From assembly GCA_963785035.1 (NCBI GenBank), contig CAWATG010000004.1:1-64000 (forward strand): 64,000 bases of DNA, in the 5' to 3' direction. Every line of letters begins with the position of its first letter. The stretch's first letter is position 1. This DNA is from CAWATG01 sp963785035 (GTDB lineage Bacteria > Actinomycetota > Acidimicrobiia > IMCC26256 > CAWATG01). Shown one piece after another: positions 34,641 through 44,248 of the stretch. Made by a program: the position numbers and the translations under genes. A model generated the notes under the pieces. That model was not told where the DNA came from. It saw nothing but the letters and a program-made list of their open reading frames with translations, and made no database searches.

Positions 34641-35656
34641 CGGTTCCGTTCCCGTGTGTGGCGGCCTCGGGTGGTGCTTTCGCTCGCAACCGTCGATTGG
34701 TCGAACTGCGCATCGGGTGCTGAGGTATGGCCCGTCAGAGTGAGGAAGACGTCGTCGAGGGTGGGTCGGCGCAATCCGAACTCCACATAGGTGATCCCGG
34801 CGGATTCGAACCGCTCGAAGGAAAGGCGCAGCGCGTCGCTCCCATTGGCCACGGCGGCGGTGAGTCGGCGGGTATGTTCCTCGACCGTCACCTCGCCAAT
34901 GGCGAGCTCGCTCAGCACCCGTCGTGCGGTCGCAAGGTCCGCATTCGGTGTGAGCACGATCTCGATGCGCTCGCCGCCAACCTGTGCCTTCAATGCGCTG
35001 GCATGGCCCTGTGCGATCGCCTTGCCGTGGTCGATCACGACGATGTCGTCGGCAAGTCGGTCCGCCTCCTCGAGATACTGCGTGGTGAGCAGCAGGGTTG
35101 CTCCTCCTTGCACGAGCTCGCGGATGAGGTCCCAGAGCTCATTTCGGCTTCGAGGGTCGAGGCCCGTCGACGGCTCGTCGAGGAAGAGGACCTGCGGCGC
35201 TGCGACCAATGCCGCAGCGAGGTCGAGGCGTCGGCGCATTCCGCCCGAGTACGTCTTGACCGGGCGGTTGGCGGCGGCCGTGAGGCCGAAGCGTTCGAGC
35301 AACTCGGTCGCGCGGGTGCACGCTGCGCGGCGTCCCAGGCGGTAGAGGCGCCCCACCATGTCGAGGTTCTCGAAGCCGGTCAGGACCTCGTCGACGGCTG
35401 CGCTCTGGCCGGAGAGCCCGATGCGTCGGCGCACCTCTTCGGGGTTCGCTCGCACGTCGATTCCTGCGACCTCGACACGACCCCCGTCGGCTTCGAGGAG
35501 TGTCGAGAGGATGCGCACTGCCGTCGTCTTGCCGGCGCCGTTCGGGCCGAGGAGTCCTAGGATGGTGCCGTCCTCGACGGACAGATCGAGATGGTCCAAA
35601 GCAACGATGTCCCGATACCGCTTGACGAGTCCATCGACGTGGATGGCCAATCCCAT
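34637..35656 (-). CDS. ABC transporter ATP-binding protein, DrrA-like
   Basis: 339 residues from ATG 35656. Walker A GLLGPNGAGKTTAVR, signature YSGGMRRRLDLAAALV, Walker B VLFLDEPSTGLDPRSR and an H-loop region TQYLEEADRLADDIVVIDHG. The C-terminal extension after residue ~230 (LRRPTLDDVFLTLTGH) is typical of DrrA daunorubicin-resistance-type ATPases. It is coupled to the DrrB-like permease. The start region (MGLAIHVDGLVKRYRDIVAL) is family-like; longer upstream open frame is not. Confidence 0.88.
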   Translation of the reverse strand: MGLAIHVDGLVKRYRDIVALDHLDLSVEDGTILGLLGPNGAGKTTAVRILSTLLEADGGRVEVAGIDVRANPEEVRRRIGLSGQSAAVDEVLTGFENLDMVGRLYRLGRRAACTRATELLERFGLTAAANRPVKTYSGGMRRRLDLAAALVAAPQVLFLDEPSTGLDPRSRNELWDLIRELVQGGATLLLTTQYLEEADRLADDIVVIDHGKAIAQGHASALKAQVGGERIEIVLTPNADLATARRVLSELAIGEVTVEEHTRRLTAAVANGSDALRLSFERFESAGITYVEFGLRRPTLDDVFLTLTGHTSAPDAQFDQSTVASESTTRGRHTRERNR

Positions 35657-35782
35657 GACGATGACTCTTACACACTCTCTGGATGACGACCATGCAGTAT
35701 CGATCGCTGTTGGGATCGCCGCTGGGCCGTGATCCGGCTCTCGCGATTGGCCTAAGTTCACGGCTTGAATCGGGAGGTCGAA

Positions 35783-37202
35783 ATGGCTCGCGTCGTTGTC
35801 GTCGGTGGAGGGATCGTCGGGCTCGGGGCAGCATTGATGCTCGCCCGTGATGACCATCAGGTCACCGTGCTCGAGCGGGATCCAGCGCCGCCGCCAGATC
35901 CTCGGGACGCGTGGGAGCAGTGGGATCGAAGAGGCGTGAATCAGTTCCGACTCCTGCACTTCTTCCAGTCGCGCTATCGCGAATTGATGGAGGCGAACCT
36001 CCCCGAGGTCGTCGCAGCGTTCTCGGATGCCGGAGCCCGTGTGATCAATCCGTTCGCGCGACGCGCCGGCAGCGGTCACCGGTGGGTTCCGCGAGGGTGA
36101 TGAGTGTCATGACGCGCTCACCGCGCGCCGACCGGTCGCCGAAGCTGCGATAGCGCGCGTGGTCGCCTCGACGCGGAACCTCGAGGTTCGGCGCGGAGTC
36201 GGTGTGATCGGTCTCCTCACCGGAGCTCCGACCAGCGCGGACGTCCCGCACGTCGTTGGAGTTCGAACCGACGCGGGCGACGACCTGCGCGCGGGTCTCG
36301 TTGTCGACGTTGCCGGTCGCCGTTCGGCGCTTCCGACGTTCTTGGAGCAGATCGGCGCACGAGCGCCGCTCGAGGAACGTGCTGATTGCGGGTTCATCTA
36401 CTACGGCCGGCACTTCCGTTCGCAGGATGGTTCGGTGCCGATGGCGTTCGGGCCGCTGCTCCAGGAATACGGCACCGTGTCCGTATTGACCCTTCCCGCC
36501 GACAACGGCACGTGGGGTGTCGGCGTCGTCGCGAGTGCAAGGGACACGGCAATGCGGGCCCTCAGGAATGCCGACGCATGGACACGCGTCATGGAGAGCC
36601 TGCCGCTGTGCGCGCACTGGCTCGAAGGTGAGCCGCTCGACGACCAGGTGGCGGTGATGGCGAAACTCGAAGACCGGCACCGGGCGTTTGTGATCGACGG
36701 CTTGCCGGTCGTGACCGGTGTCGTTGCATTGGCGGATTCATGGGCGTGCACGAATCCGTCGGTGGGTCGTGGGATCTCGATCGGCACGATCCATGCGGTC
36801 GCGTTGCGCGACCTGTTGCGCGACATGCCGATTGATCCCGTTGTGTTGCAACGACAGTGGGACGATGTGACGAGGACGACCGTGGAGCCGTGGTACCGCA
36901 GCACCGTCGAATTCGATGAGTGCCGAATGGCCGAGATCAACGCGCTGCTGGACAATCGCCCGTTCGAACCGGCGCCGGAGTTCGAGATCGCCAAAGCGTT
37001 GCAGGCCGCAGCTGGGAAGGACCCCGAGATGCTGCGCGCTGTGTTGGATCTCGCGGGCGTTCGTGCCCTGCCCGGGGATGTTGTGGGCCGGCCCGGAATG
37101 CACGAACGCATCGTCGAACTCGGCAGCGGCTGGCGAGGCGAGCAGCTGCCATGCCCGAGTCGCGCAGAACTCGTTGGGCTCGTCGAGCCGGCTGGCTTGT
37201 GA
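35783..37202 (+). CDS. FAD-dependent oxidoreductase (monooxygenase-like), one probable indel
   Basis: ATG 35783 has an ideal ribosome site (gggagg). It opens with a dinucleotide-binding fold, ARVVVVGGGIVGLGAALMLA followed by VTVLERD. After GSGHRWVPR at about 36093 the frame shifts by one base and continues ECHDALTARRPVAEAAIARV, then GLVVDVAGRRSALPTFLEQI and a second FAD-contacting motif GVVALADSWACTNPSVGRGI (GDAAH-like, with the Asp kept). Joined length is about 472 residues. It resembles halogenase- and geranylgeranyl-reductase-like flavoproteins. It is 20 bases upstream of an epoxide hydrolase, possibly sharing an oxidative pathway with it. Confidence 0.75.
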
Positions 37203-37222
37203 ACCGATAGGGGAGACACGCG

Positions 37223-38053
37223 ATGCAGGTCGATTCCAGCGGTGTGACAATCGACGTGCAGGTCGAGGGTACGGGCGCGCCCGTCGTGTTGTTACATGGC
37301 TTTCCCGACTCGAAGCGGTTGTGGGCCAAACAGGTCCCGGCGTTGGTCGACGCGGGATTCCAAGTCATCGTGCCCGACCAGCGAGGCTATGGCGCGAGTG
37401 ACAAGCCCCCCGAGGTCGACGCGTACGCCGTCGCCTTGCTCGCGATCGACGTGATCGCAATCCTCGACGCGCTGTCGATCGAACGGGCACACGTCGTGGG
37501 TCACGACTGGGGCGCCGCCGTCGCGTGGGCAACGGCGGCATTTGCTCCGGAACGCGTCGACCACCTGGTCGCCTTGTCGGTCGGGCATCCCAGTTCGTTC
37601 GCCGCCGCGGGAGCAGCCCAGCGTGAGAAGTCGTGGTACATGTTGCTCTTCCAGTTCCCAGGCGTTGCCGAGCACTGGCTCTCCGCCGACGACTGGGCGG
37701 GAATGCGCGAGTTCGCACGACACCCCGACGTCGACGCTGTCATCGGCGACCTGGCCCGCGACGGATCACTCACCACTGGTCTCAACTGGTACCGAGCGAA
37801 CATCACGCCCGAATCCTTCGTCGGCCCGCCGCTCGCGCTTCCACCTATCCAAGCCCCGACCATGGGCGTGTGGAGCACTGGAGACTTCGCCCTCACCGAG
37901 GGTCAGATGACCGGTTCTGCGGAGTTCTGCACTGGCGGGTTCCGATACGAGCGCATCGATGGTCCGGGCCACTGGATGCAGCTCGAAGCCGCTGCGACCA
38001 TCAACGCGCTGCTCCTGGACTTTCTCCCGGACCCTCAGCTCGGCGCCACATGA
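37223..38053 (+). CDS. Alpha/beta hydrolase, epoxide-hydrolase-like
   Basis: 276 residues. Oxyanion motif LHGFPDSKRLWAKQVPAL, DQRGYGASDKP, the nucleophile elbow AHVVGHDWGAAVAWATA with Asp as nucleophile (epoxide hydrolase or dehalogenase type), a late acid region FALTEGQ and the catalytic His in IDGPGHWMQLEAA. A lid with Tyr (NWYRANITPE) supports epoxide hydrolase. It is cytosolic, hydrolysing an epoxide to a diol. It sits directly downstream of the flavoprotein and tail-to-tail with a P450, with a 19-bp overlap. Confidence 0.85.
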   Translation: MQVDSSGVTIDVQVEGTGAPVVLLHGFPDSKRLWAKQVPALVDAGFQVIVPDQRGYGASDKPPEVDAYAVALLAIDVIAILDALSIERAHVVGHDWGAAVAWATAAFAPERVDHLVALSVGHPSSFAAAGAAQREKSWYMLLFQFPGVAEHWLSADDWAGMREFARHPDVDAVIGDLARDGSLTTGLNWYRANITPESFVGPPLALPPIQAPTMGVWSTGDFALTEGQMTGSAEFCTGGFRYERIDGPGHWMQLEAAATINALLLDFLPDPQLGAT

Positions 38054-39213
38054 AGTTGGAGGTCGAGGCGTTGCGGTCCGCGCATCATCGGAAACGTCAC
38101 CCGCTCATACTTGAATCCTGGTGCGAGCTCGATCGCGGTGAATGCGTCCAGGAGTGCTTCGAGGGCGAGACGAACCTCTAACCGGGTGAGCTGCGCGCCG
38201 ACGCAGGAATGGATACCGATTCCGAAACCGAGTTGATCATGGCGTTCGGCGCCGCGATCGACGATGAATTCCGCGGGATGATCGAAGTGTGACTCGTCGC
38301 GGTTGGCCGATGCGAGCGAGATCGCAATCGTGGCGTCCGCCGGAACCGTGCCGCCGTCGAGAGCCGCCTCGGCGGGGCAGCGTCGAAACAGGAACTGCAC
38401 CGGAGGGGTGAGGCGCAGCGACTCGTCCACCGCAGCGGAGATCAGGTCGCGATCGGAGCGTAGGCGCTCGTAGGCGTCGGGATTGCGGGCGAGTTCATAG
38501 ACGAGGTTGCCGATCAGGTGTGTGGTTGTCTCGGTTCCACCGACGATGACATTGTTCATCTGGGCGATGATCTCGCGGTCGGTGAACGTCCGGCCGTCCT
38601 CGCAAACGTGGTTGACCATGCGCGTCACGAGATCATCGGGAGGCTCTGGTGCGTTGCGGCGCGCGGTAATGAGACTCTGCAGGTAGGCAGTGAACTCCTC
38701 GGGCCGGTAGTCGGCGGCCGTGGTACGTGTCGGGTCGACGCTTTCAACCTGTTGGTCTGCCCAGCGACGAAAGCGCGGACCGTCACTTTCAGGGATGCCG
38801 ATCATGTGCGCGATGACCAGTGCCGGAAATGGCTTACCAAGCGCGGCCATCAGGTCGACCTCGCTGTTGGTGGCGAAGTCGGCGACGAGCCGCCGCGCGA
38901 TCGCGTCGATCGCGTCAGTCGCCTGACGGACCTTGCTTGTGCCGAGGGCGGTCAGCAGGACTCGCCGGAACTCGGTGTGCCGCGGCGGGTCGAGTTCGCC
39001 GACACCGAGGTCCTCGATGTTGCGCTCCGCGAGCGGCGCGTGCCCGGCCTGGGGAAAGCGCTCGTGGTCGCGGAGGATGACCGACACGTCGTCGTATCGC
39101 GCCACGAACTGGATACCTGGCACAGGCTCGGAGATCGGTGCTTGCCGACGAAGCGCGGCCATTTCGGCAAACGGGTCGTCCAGATCGGCAGGATCGAAAG
39201 GATTGAATGCCAT
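38035..39213 (-). CDS. Cytochrome P450
   Basis: 392 residues from ATG 39213. I-helix MNNVIVGGTETTTHLIGNLV, K-helix ExxR in AVDESLRLTPP, and the haem-binding loop LGFGIGIHSCVGAQLTRLEV with Cys as the axial ligand. The N-terminus is soluble (no anchor), as for bacterial class I P450s needing ferredoxin. The substrate is not predictable. Together with the nearby flavoprotein and epoxide hydrolase it suggests a small oxidative catabolic or secondary-metabolite cluster. Confidence 0.9.
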   Translation of the reverse strand: MAFNPFDPADLDDPFAEMAALRRQAPISEPVPGIQFVARYDDVSVILRDHERFPQAGHAPLAERNIEDLGVGELDPPRHTEFRRVLLTALGTSKVRQATDAIDAIARRLVADFATNSEVDLMAALGKPFPALVIAHMIGIPESDGPRFRRWADQQVESVDPTRTTAADYRPEEFTAYLQSLITARRNAPEPPDDLVTRMVNHVCEDGRTFTDREIIAQMNNVIVGGTETTTHLIGNLVYELARNPDAYERLRSDRDLISAAVDESLRLTPPVQFLFRRCPAEAALDGGTVPADATIAISLASANRDESHFDHPAEFIVDRGAERHDQLGFGIGIHSCVGAQLTRLEVRLALEALLDAFTAIELAPGFKYERVTFPMMRGPQRLDLQLHVAPS

Positions 39214-39398
39214 CGTGTCCCCTGGGTTCGTAGTGGGCCCGGCAGGCCACCGACGCAAATCTGACGAACCATCAGACCGTAGCTGCGGAGAGGCGATGCC
39301 GCCAGGGTGACCCAAGCGGGGGCACCCACGATTGCGTGTTGGTGTGCGTAAGCGTGTTGGTGTGCGTCGCTGCGTGTCTTGCGGCGCAGGCCGGGTGC

Positions 39399-39929
39399 TC
39401 AGTCGCGGTCGACCTTGTCGCCCGCCGGGTTGACCGGATACCACGATGGAATGGACGTGCCGTTGACGTCACCTTCGGCCGTGTCGCCCGCGTAGTAGTA
39501 GAGAAGGTGTCCGTTGTACGCGACATGGTTGGGCACCTGCCCGTGCGCCGTCGTCAACTTCGAGCTTGCGACACCGGTGTCTGCCGACGGCGTGCCCGAG
39601 GCGGTGAGCGCTGGCCAGACCGTGGCACATCCACCAGTACATGCGCTCGCGAGGTCGTCGTCCTTCTCGAACAGGTACAAGGTGTGTCCATTCGGCCCGA
39701 CGAGGACGTTCCCGAATTTCGTGGTTGCAGCCACGCTCACCGTCGGATCTGCCGACGACGGCGCGCCGTACTCGTTCGCCGTGCTGGTCGCGGTGCTGGT
39801 CGCGGTGGTCGTCGAGCGGCCGGTGCTCGGGGTGTCCTGCGCTTTGTAATCCGATGAGCTCGACCCGCATGCTGCCATCACCATGGCGGCGGCGGCGACG
39901 ATCCCAACGACACGGATCGTACGTTTCAT
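39399..39929 (-). CDS. Secreted lipoprotein with PF03640-type repeats
   Basis: 176 residues. A lipoprotein signal: KRTIRVVGIVAAAAMVMAAC, with lipidated Cys in the lipobox. A Ser/Thr-rich linker of about 40 residues follows, then two repeats of the secreted-repeat family: FGNVLVGPNGHTLYLFEKDD, ACTGGCATVWPALTASG and VAYNGHLLYYYAGDTAEGDV, with the expected W-P and C-G-C motifs. Cell-surface protein of unknown function, often encoded next to ECF sigma factors. Here it is divergent from a sigma/anti-sigma pair and could be its target. Confidence 0.85.
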   Translation of the reverse strand: MKRTIRVVGIVAAAAMVMAACGSSSSDYKAQDTPSTGRSTTTATSTATSTANEYGAPSSADPTVSVAATTKFGNVLVGPNGHTLYLFEKDDDLASACTGGCATVWPALTASGTPSADTGVASSKLTTAHGQVPNHVAYNGHLLYYYAGDTAEGDVNGTSIPSWYPVNPAGDKVDRD

Positions 39930-40033
39930 GAAGGCCTCCTCGTAGAACGCGCACATGTGTTCCCCATCGCCTTGTATATACGGATGAGAACCCAAGAGGG
40001 ATTGCTCTCCGCGGAAGTTTCGGCCAGCGTGTC

Positions 40034-40675
40034 ATGACGGCCCCTCGGCCACGACGGAACCGCAACCACGCTCCAATCCAAACCGGGTCCACATCCGTAG
40101 AACAAGGGGTGTGGGGTTGGTCCGATGAAGCGTTGTTGGCAGGGATGGCCGCTGGTGACCAAGAGGCCGCCAGGGTCTTCGTGCGTCGATATCAACACAA
40201 GGTCTTCGGCCAGGCGCTCGGAATCCTGCGCGACGATGGCCACGCTGCCGAAGCGGCACAGGATGTCTTCGTCAGGGCCTGGCAGCATGCCTCGACCTAC
40301 GACCCGTGTCGGGGAACCGCGATGACCTGGCTCTTGGCCATTGGTCGCAACGTCGCGATCGACCGCCTCCGCATGAACCGCGCCAGGCCGCTCGATGATG
40401 TCGACGTGAGTTCGTTGGTGCTGGCATCGAACGATATGTCGACCGAGGACAGGGTCGAGCTCACCGAGGAGACACGACGTGTGCTCGCTGTACTGACGCA
40501 ACTCCCCGCCGAGCAGTCTCGGGCGCTCATCCTTGCGGCGATCGGTGGGCGAACCGCACGTGAGATCAGCGAGATCGACGGGATCCCACTCGGGACCGCC
40601 AAGACGCGCCTACGGACCGCCCTGTCGCGCGTTCGCGAGTTGCTCGATGCAAACAAGGGTGTGAACCATGGCTGA
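40034..40675 (+). CDS. ECF RNA polymerase sigma factor
   Basis: 213 residues. Region 2: DEALLAGMAAGDQEAARVFV, AEAAQDVFVRAWQHASTYDP, then TAMTWLLAIGRNVAIDRLRM. Region 4: VLAVLTQLPAEQSRALILAA, then IGGRTAREISEIDGIPLGTA and KTRLRTALSRVREL. A typical ECF factor of the SigK/SigL-like group. It overlaps the next gene, an anti-sigma, by eight bases, so both come from one mRNA, and it is divergent from the secreted lipoprotein. Confidence 0.9.
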   Translation: MTAPRPRRNRNHAPIQTGSTSVEQGVWGWSDEALLAGMAAGDQEAARVFVRRYQHKVFGQALGILRDDGHAAEAAQDVFVRAWQHASTYDPCRGTAMTWLLAIGRNVAIDRLRMNRARPLDDVDVSSLVLASNDMSTEDRVELTEETRRVLAVLTQLPAEQSRALILAAIGGRTAREISEIDGIPLGTAKTRLRTALSRVRELLDANKGVNHG

Positions 40676-41322
40676 GCGTGCAGCGCCATGCGGCGGTAAC
40701 GAAACCCTTGCTACGGAGCTGGCGCTCGGGATATTGACTGGACGGGAACGGGCGCAGGCATTCGATCATTTGCAGGTCTGTCCTGCGTGCCGGACTCGTG
40801 TCGCCGAGCTCGGCGAGGTCGTCGATCTTCTCCAGCTCGTTGCCCCAGAAGCAGAACCGCCGATGGGATTCGAGTCAGGGGTGCTGCGCCGTATCGCTCC
40901 AGCCCCCAGGAGCCGCCGGCCCTGGCAATACATCGTGGCGGCGGCAGCGGCAGCCGTGTTGCTTGTCGTGGGCGCCGGTCTCGGTCACTGGGCATCACGT
41001 CAGCCCGATGCGTTGGACGAAGCGGCGATGGTGTCCACTGCGGGTGAACGAGTTGGGCGGGTGTGGCGCTACGACGGAGATCAGTCGTGGCTCTTTGTGT
41101 CGATCCCGGGGTGGAGTAGCCGGTACGCCGAAGGTCCACCCAGGAATCCCAGACTGCGGGTGGTGCTGGACAATGGTCGAACGCTGGACCTCGATGCCGG
41201 CGCGTTGCCCGCGACGCGACGGCGGTTGGGGAACCAATCTCACGGTCGGCGCCGATCGGGTTCGCACCGTCTCGATCATCGGTGACGGGGGCAAGCCGTG
41301 GTGCACCGGGCGGTTCGCCTGA
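40668..41322 (+). CDS. Zinc-type anti-sigma factor, one probable indel
   Basis: ATG 40668 lies inside the sigma gene's last codons. The cytosolic ASD domain has LALGILTGRERAQAFDHLQV followed by CPACRTRVAEL, an HxxxCxxC zinc motif. A single membrane helix follows (WQYIVAAAAAAVLLVVGAGL), then an extracytoplasmic RskA-like domain. At about 41212 one base is gained or lost; the proper ending in the other frame is GWGTNLTVGADRVRTVSIIG, then CTGRFA to 41322. It would hold the ECF factor at the membrane until signal arrives. Confidence 0.8.
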
Positions 41323-41328
41323 CTGCGG

Positions 41329-41721
41329 CTACTGGTCGAGTGCGCTCGCGTCGTCGGGCACGTCGACGGCGTGTTGCTGCAAGATCTCCAGCGCGACGAT
41401 GTCGAGGACGCGCTCATGCGTCGAAGCGAGCACCACGGGCGCCGCAGCGCCGTCGTAATGTGCGCGCAGCCAGTTGCGTGCGGTGACGCACCAACGGTCG
41501 CCTGGCACGAGCCCGGGGAAGCCGTACTGGGGCATCGGGGTGCTCAGGTCGTTACCGATCTGGCGCTGATGAGCAAGGAACTCCGGCGTGACCACCGCGC
41601 ACACGGTGTGGCTCCCGACGTCTTCGGGTCCGGTCGAACAACAGCCGTCGCGGTAGAAGCCCGTCATCGGGTCAGTGCCACAAGGCTCGAGGGTATTGCC
41701 GAGAACGTTGCGATCAGCCAC
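41329..41721 (-). CDS. DUF2237 family protein
   Basis: 130 residues from GTG 41721 (a TTG at 41739 is in frame but less likely). Highly conserved blocks: NVLGNTLEPCGTDPMTGFYR, DGCCSTGPEDVGSHTVCAVV, PQYGFPGLVPGDRWCVTARN and VVLASTHERVLDIVALEILQ. DUF2237 proteins are small cytosolic proteins of unknown biochemical role found across bacteria. Conserved Cys residues (CGTDP, DGCC) may bind metal. Confidence 0.88.
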   Translation of the reverse strand: MADRNVLGNTLEPCGTDPMTGFYRDGCCSTGPEDVGSHTVCAVVTPEFLAHQRQIGNDLSTPMPQYGFPGLVPGDRWCVTARNWLRAHYDGAAAPVVLASTHERVLDIVALEILQQHAVDVPDDASALDQ

Positions 41722-41746
41722 GTCGCCAGTATGGCGCAACTGCCGC

Positions 41747-42397
41747 TCATTGTGGTCTGGCGTTGGGAATGAGTGCCGTGCCGCGGTCTATATCACACCG
41801 GCGCGGATGTCGGCACCCATCGAGATGGTCGTTGACCAGGCCAACCGATTGCATCGCCACGTACGCGGTGGTCGGGCCGATGAAGCGAAAGCCGCAGCGT
41901 TTGAGCTCCTTGGCGAGCGCCTTCGATTCGGCGGTGTTGGCATCGATGTCGCCGGGTACCCGTGGCGCGGGCCGGGTCGCGCGATCCGGTTCGAACGACC
42001 AGACGAGCGCGGCGAGCGAGCCGAAGCGTTCTTGCGCGACGAGCGTTCGCCGCGGGCGTTGGCGATACTGGCCTCGATCTTGCCGCGGTGGCGCACGATC
42101 GAAGCGTCGAGGAGCAGGCGCTCGATGTCGTCATTGCCGAAGTCGACCACCTGTGCCGGGTCGAAGCCGCGGAAGGGCGCGGCGAAATCCTTCACGTTTC
42201 CGCAGGATGGTCAGCCATGACAGTCCGGACTGGAAGCCTTCGAGGCAGAGCTTTTCGTAGAGCCGCACGTCGTCGACGACGGGCCTTCCCCATTCATCAT
42301 CGTGATAAGCGACGTAGTCGGGCGACTGGGTGCACCAGTCGCAGCGAGCGAGGCCGTTGTCACCTTCACGTATCGGAGTCGTGCTCCGGTCTGTCAT
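41747..42397 (-). CDS. tag: DNA-3-methyladenine glycosylase I, two probable indels
   Basis: Base-excision repair enzyme removing 3-methyladenine. The N-terminal part (ATG 42397 or 42415) reads LARCDWCTQSPDYVAYHDDE, then WGRPVVDDVRLYEKLCLEGF followed by QSGLSWLTILRKREGF. At about 42190 the frame moves to FRGFDPAQVVDFGNDDIERL, then LLDASIVRHRGKIEASIANA. At about 42050 it moves again to LVAQERFGSLAALVWSFEPD, KALAKELKRCGFRFIGPTTA and the end at 41747. All Tag family motifs and the zinc-ligand Cys/His are present across frames. Two single-base indels in one gene suggest sequence errors. Confidence 0.8.
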
Positions 42398-42648
42398 GCT
42401 CTGGTCATGGGTCACTTCGGCCTTGGTGAGGAGCGGATCCTATGACGCATGCTTCGCGTCACTGGATTGCGGCGTTTCGTTCGTCGCATGGTCGCCTCAC
42501 AGACCTTGTGACACTGCGTTTGCCGGCTGCGTTGTTCCTCCGGCTCCGCAACGGACGTCGAGAAGAACATGGCGCCAGCGGGTAGCGGAGTGGGGTTCAG
42601 GATTGCCGGGCCTTCGGTGTCGAGGTGGCCGCCGATCGTCGGGGGTGG

Positions 42649-43505
42649 TCACAGCACGAGCAGGTCGTAGATCTCTCGTCCGAAGTGGCCGACGTCCACG
42701 GTGGTGCTCCAGCCGTGTTCGGGTGTCCTCTGCACCGTGCAGTGGCCTTCGGGGGCGCCGGGGTCGGCGGGGTTGCTGACTCCGGGCTGGCTCCTGCTCT
42801 CCTTGCGTCCGATGCTCGAGGCGATGAGCAGATCCGTGCCGTCTGCTGCGAGTCCGCGGACGTAGCCGTTGGCGGTCGCGACCTCGCGCCCGCTCAGGTC
42901 GACGACCCACGACCGGGACGATTCGCAGACCAGGCCGCCTCTCGGGGTCGCTGTGACGCTGTGGGGGTGCCAGAGGTTGCCGAGCACGCGGGTGTCGGCT
43001 CCGAGGTCGTGGACGAAGCCGTCGGTCGCGCTGCTGTGCCGTTCTCCGGTCTTGGGGCCGAAGCCGGTCGCCAGCAGGCGTCCGTCGACAACGGCGACGC
43101 TGTTGAGATGGTGGGTGTCGCGGCCCGTGTCGCTGGCTGCCCAGACCACGCGGCGCGCGCCAGGTCGGCACCGTTCCACCCGAAGGCAATCACCTCGTCG
43201 GTGCCCGAGGACACCACCACGACCGCACCCTCGTGGACGCAAAGCGAATGGACGTCGACGAGCCCCGGGAGCACGTGGTCGGCGAGGAGTTCGAGGGTCT
43301 CTGCATCCAGCACGGCCAGATGCGTCTCGGCGGCCACGTAGACGTGGAGCACCCGCGATCCGTCGCGGGTTAGGCCCGTTCCGGTGTACACGTCGGGCTC
43401 GTTCCGGCCGAGATCCACCGGCGTCAGGGTCTCCTCGTCGAGCAGGTGCAAACCGGTCGTGCGGCCATCGCCGAGGTTGCAGAAACTGATCAGGACCTTC
43501 GTCAT
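42649..43505 (-). CDS. Beta-propeller-like protein, unknown function, one probable indel
   Basis: ATG 43505: MTKVLISFCNLGDGRTTGLH, then THLAVLDAETLELLADHVLP and a propeller-like repeat. Within a GCGCGCGC run at about 43152-43160 the frame shifts; it continues VVWAASDTGRDTHHLNSVAV, DGRLLATGF, NLWHPHSVTATPRGGLVCES, then VATANGYVRGLAADGTDLLI and ends at 42649. Joined length is about 285 residues. The WHPHS and CESSRSWVVD elements recall DUF4915/TIGR03032-like propellers; that link is tentative. No clear operon partners. Confidence 0.6.
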
Positions 43506-43741
43506 GATTCGGGATCCTAGAAGGTGATGTTTGCCAGGCGGCTGTCGCACTCGCGACACAAACTGAGCGTTGACGAGACGGGGCAACAACGGTCGCACAA
43601 CTACGGGAGCCGTACCGTCAAGCACCTGCCGGTCGAGCACCAGTGACGGTTCGACCACGGCGGGACGGCCACACGTGCCCGATGGCTTCCGCTTCGCTCG
43701 ATGGGTTTCGCGGTGATGAAGAGGTGGTGGAGGTGGCGGTG

Positions 43742-44095
43742 TGGTGGAGGTGGCGGGAATCGAACCCACGTCTTCCGGACTCGCAACGGGGCTTCTCCGA
43801 GCGCAGCCGATGAAAAGATCTCGGGTCAACACCGCTCATCGGCGACCTGTGACGACCCCAGCCTCACTGTGTTGTCCCGCTAGGCCGCGAGGCCGCTCCT
43901 AGAGGTAAGTCGCTCAAGATGACGTTCACGATCCGACCGAGCGACTGGGCCGGAATGAACGCGCTGACTATTTCTAGGCAGCGAGTGTGAGGTTGTCCTC
44001 AGCAATTATTTTTGTTGCCAGCTCTTTAACGACGATCTGACGACGTCGGCTCGCTTCACCCGTGTTGATCCCCAGAATCGAAGCCAGGCACCCCC
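43742..44095 (-). ncRNA. ssrA: Transfer-messenger RNA
   Basis: 354 nt. The 5' GGGGGTG (44095-44089) pairs with the 3' acceptor strand CACCTCC followed by ACCA (43752-43742), and a T arm, GTGGG-TTCGATT-CCCGC, precedes it. The mRNA-like part encodes a tag with resume codon GCA: ATKIIAEDNLTLAA, then TAG at 43976-43974. The LAA end is the proteolysis signal read by ClpXP. tmRNA with SmpB rescues stalled ribosomes; smpB lies 0.8 kb away on the same strand. The tRNA-like 3' end could be mistaken for a stand-alone tRNA. Confidence 0.88.
43974..44018 (-). other. tmRNA proteolysis-tag reading frame
   Basis: Fourteen codons plus stop inside the tmRNA: GCA ACA AAA ATA ATT GCT GAG GAC AAC CTC ACA CTC GCT GCC TAG. 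Peptide ATKIIAEDNLTLAA. The two Ile codons and the LTLAA end are unusual beside the common ALAA ending. The resume codon is inferred from tag length and composition. Confidence 0.7.
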
Positions 44096-44248
44096 ATGTT
44101 GGTGACACCACCACGGTGCCACATGTGGAAATCGGACCGTGCTCGTACGGTAGTGACGCCGCACAACCCGACAGCCTACCGCCAATCTCGGGCAGATCGA
44201 ACGGCCGCGCGGCATGCACGAGCGCTGCAGGTTGGGCATCATCGCGCG

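Noticed and set aside
43742..43830. Stand-alone tRNA on the minus strand
   Set aside because: The T arm and CCA end belong to tmRNA: the 5' partner is 350 nt away and a tag frame lies between.
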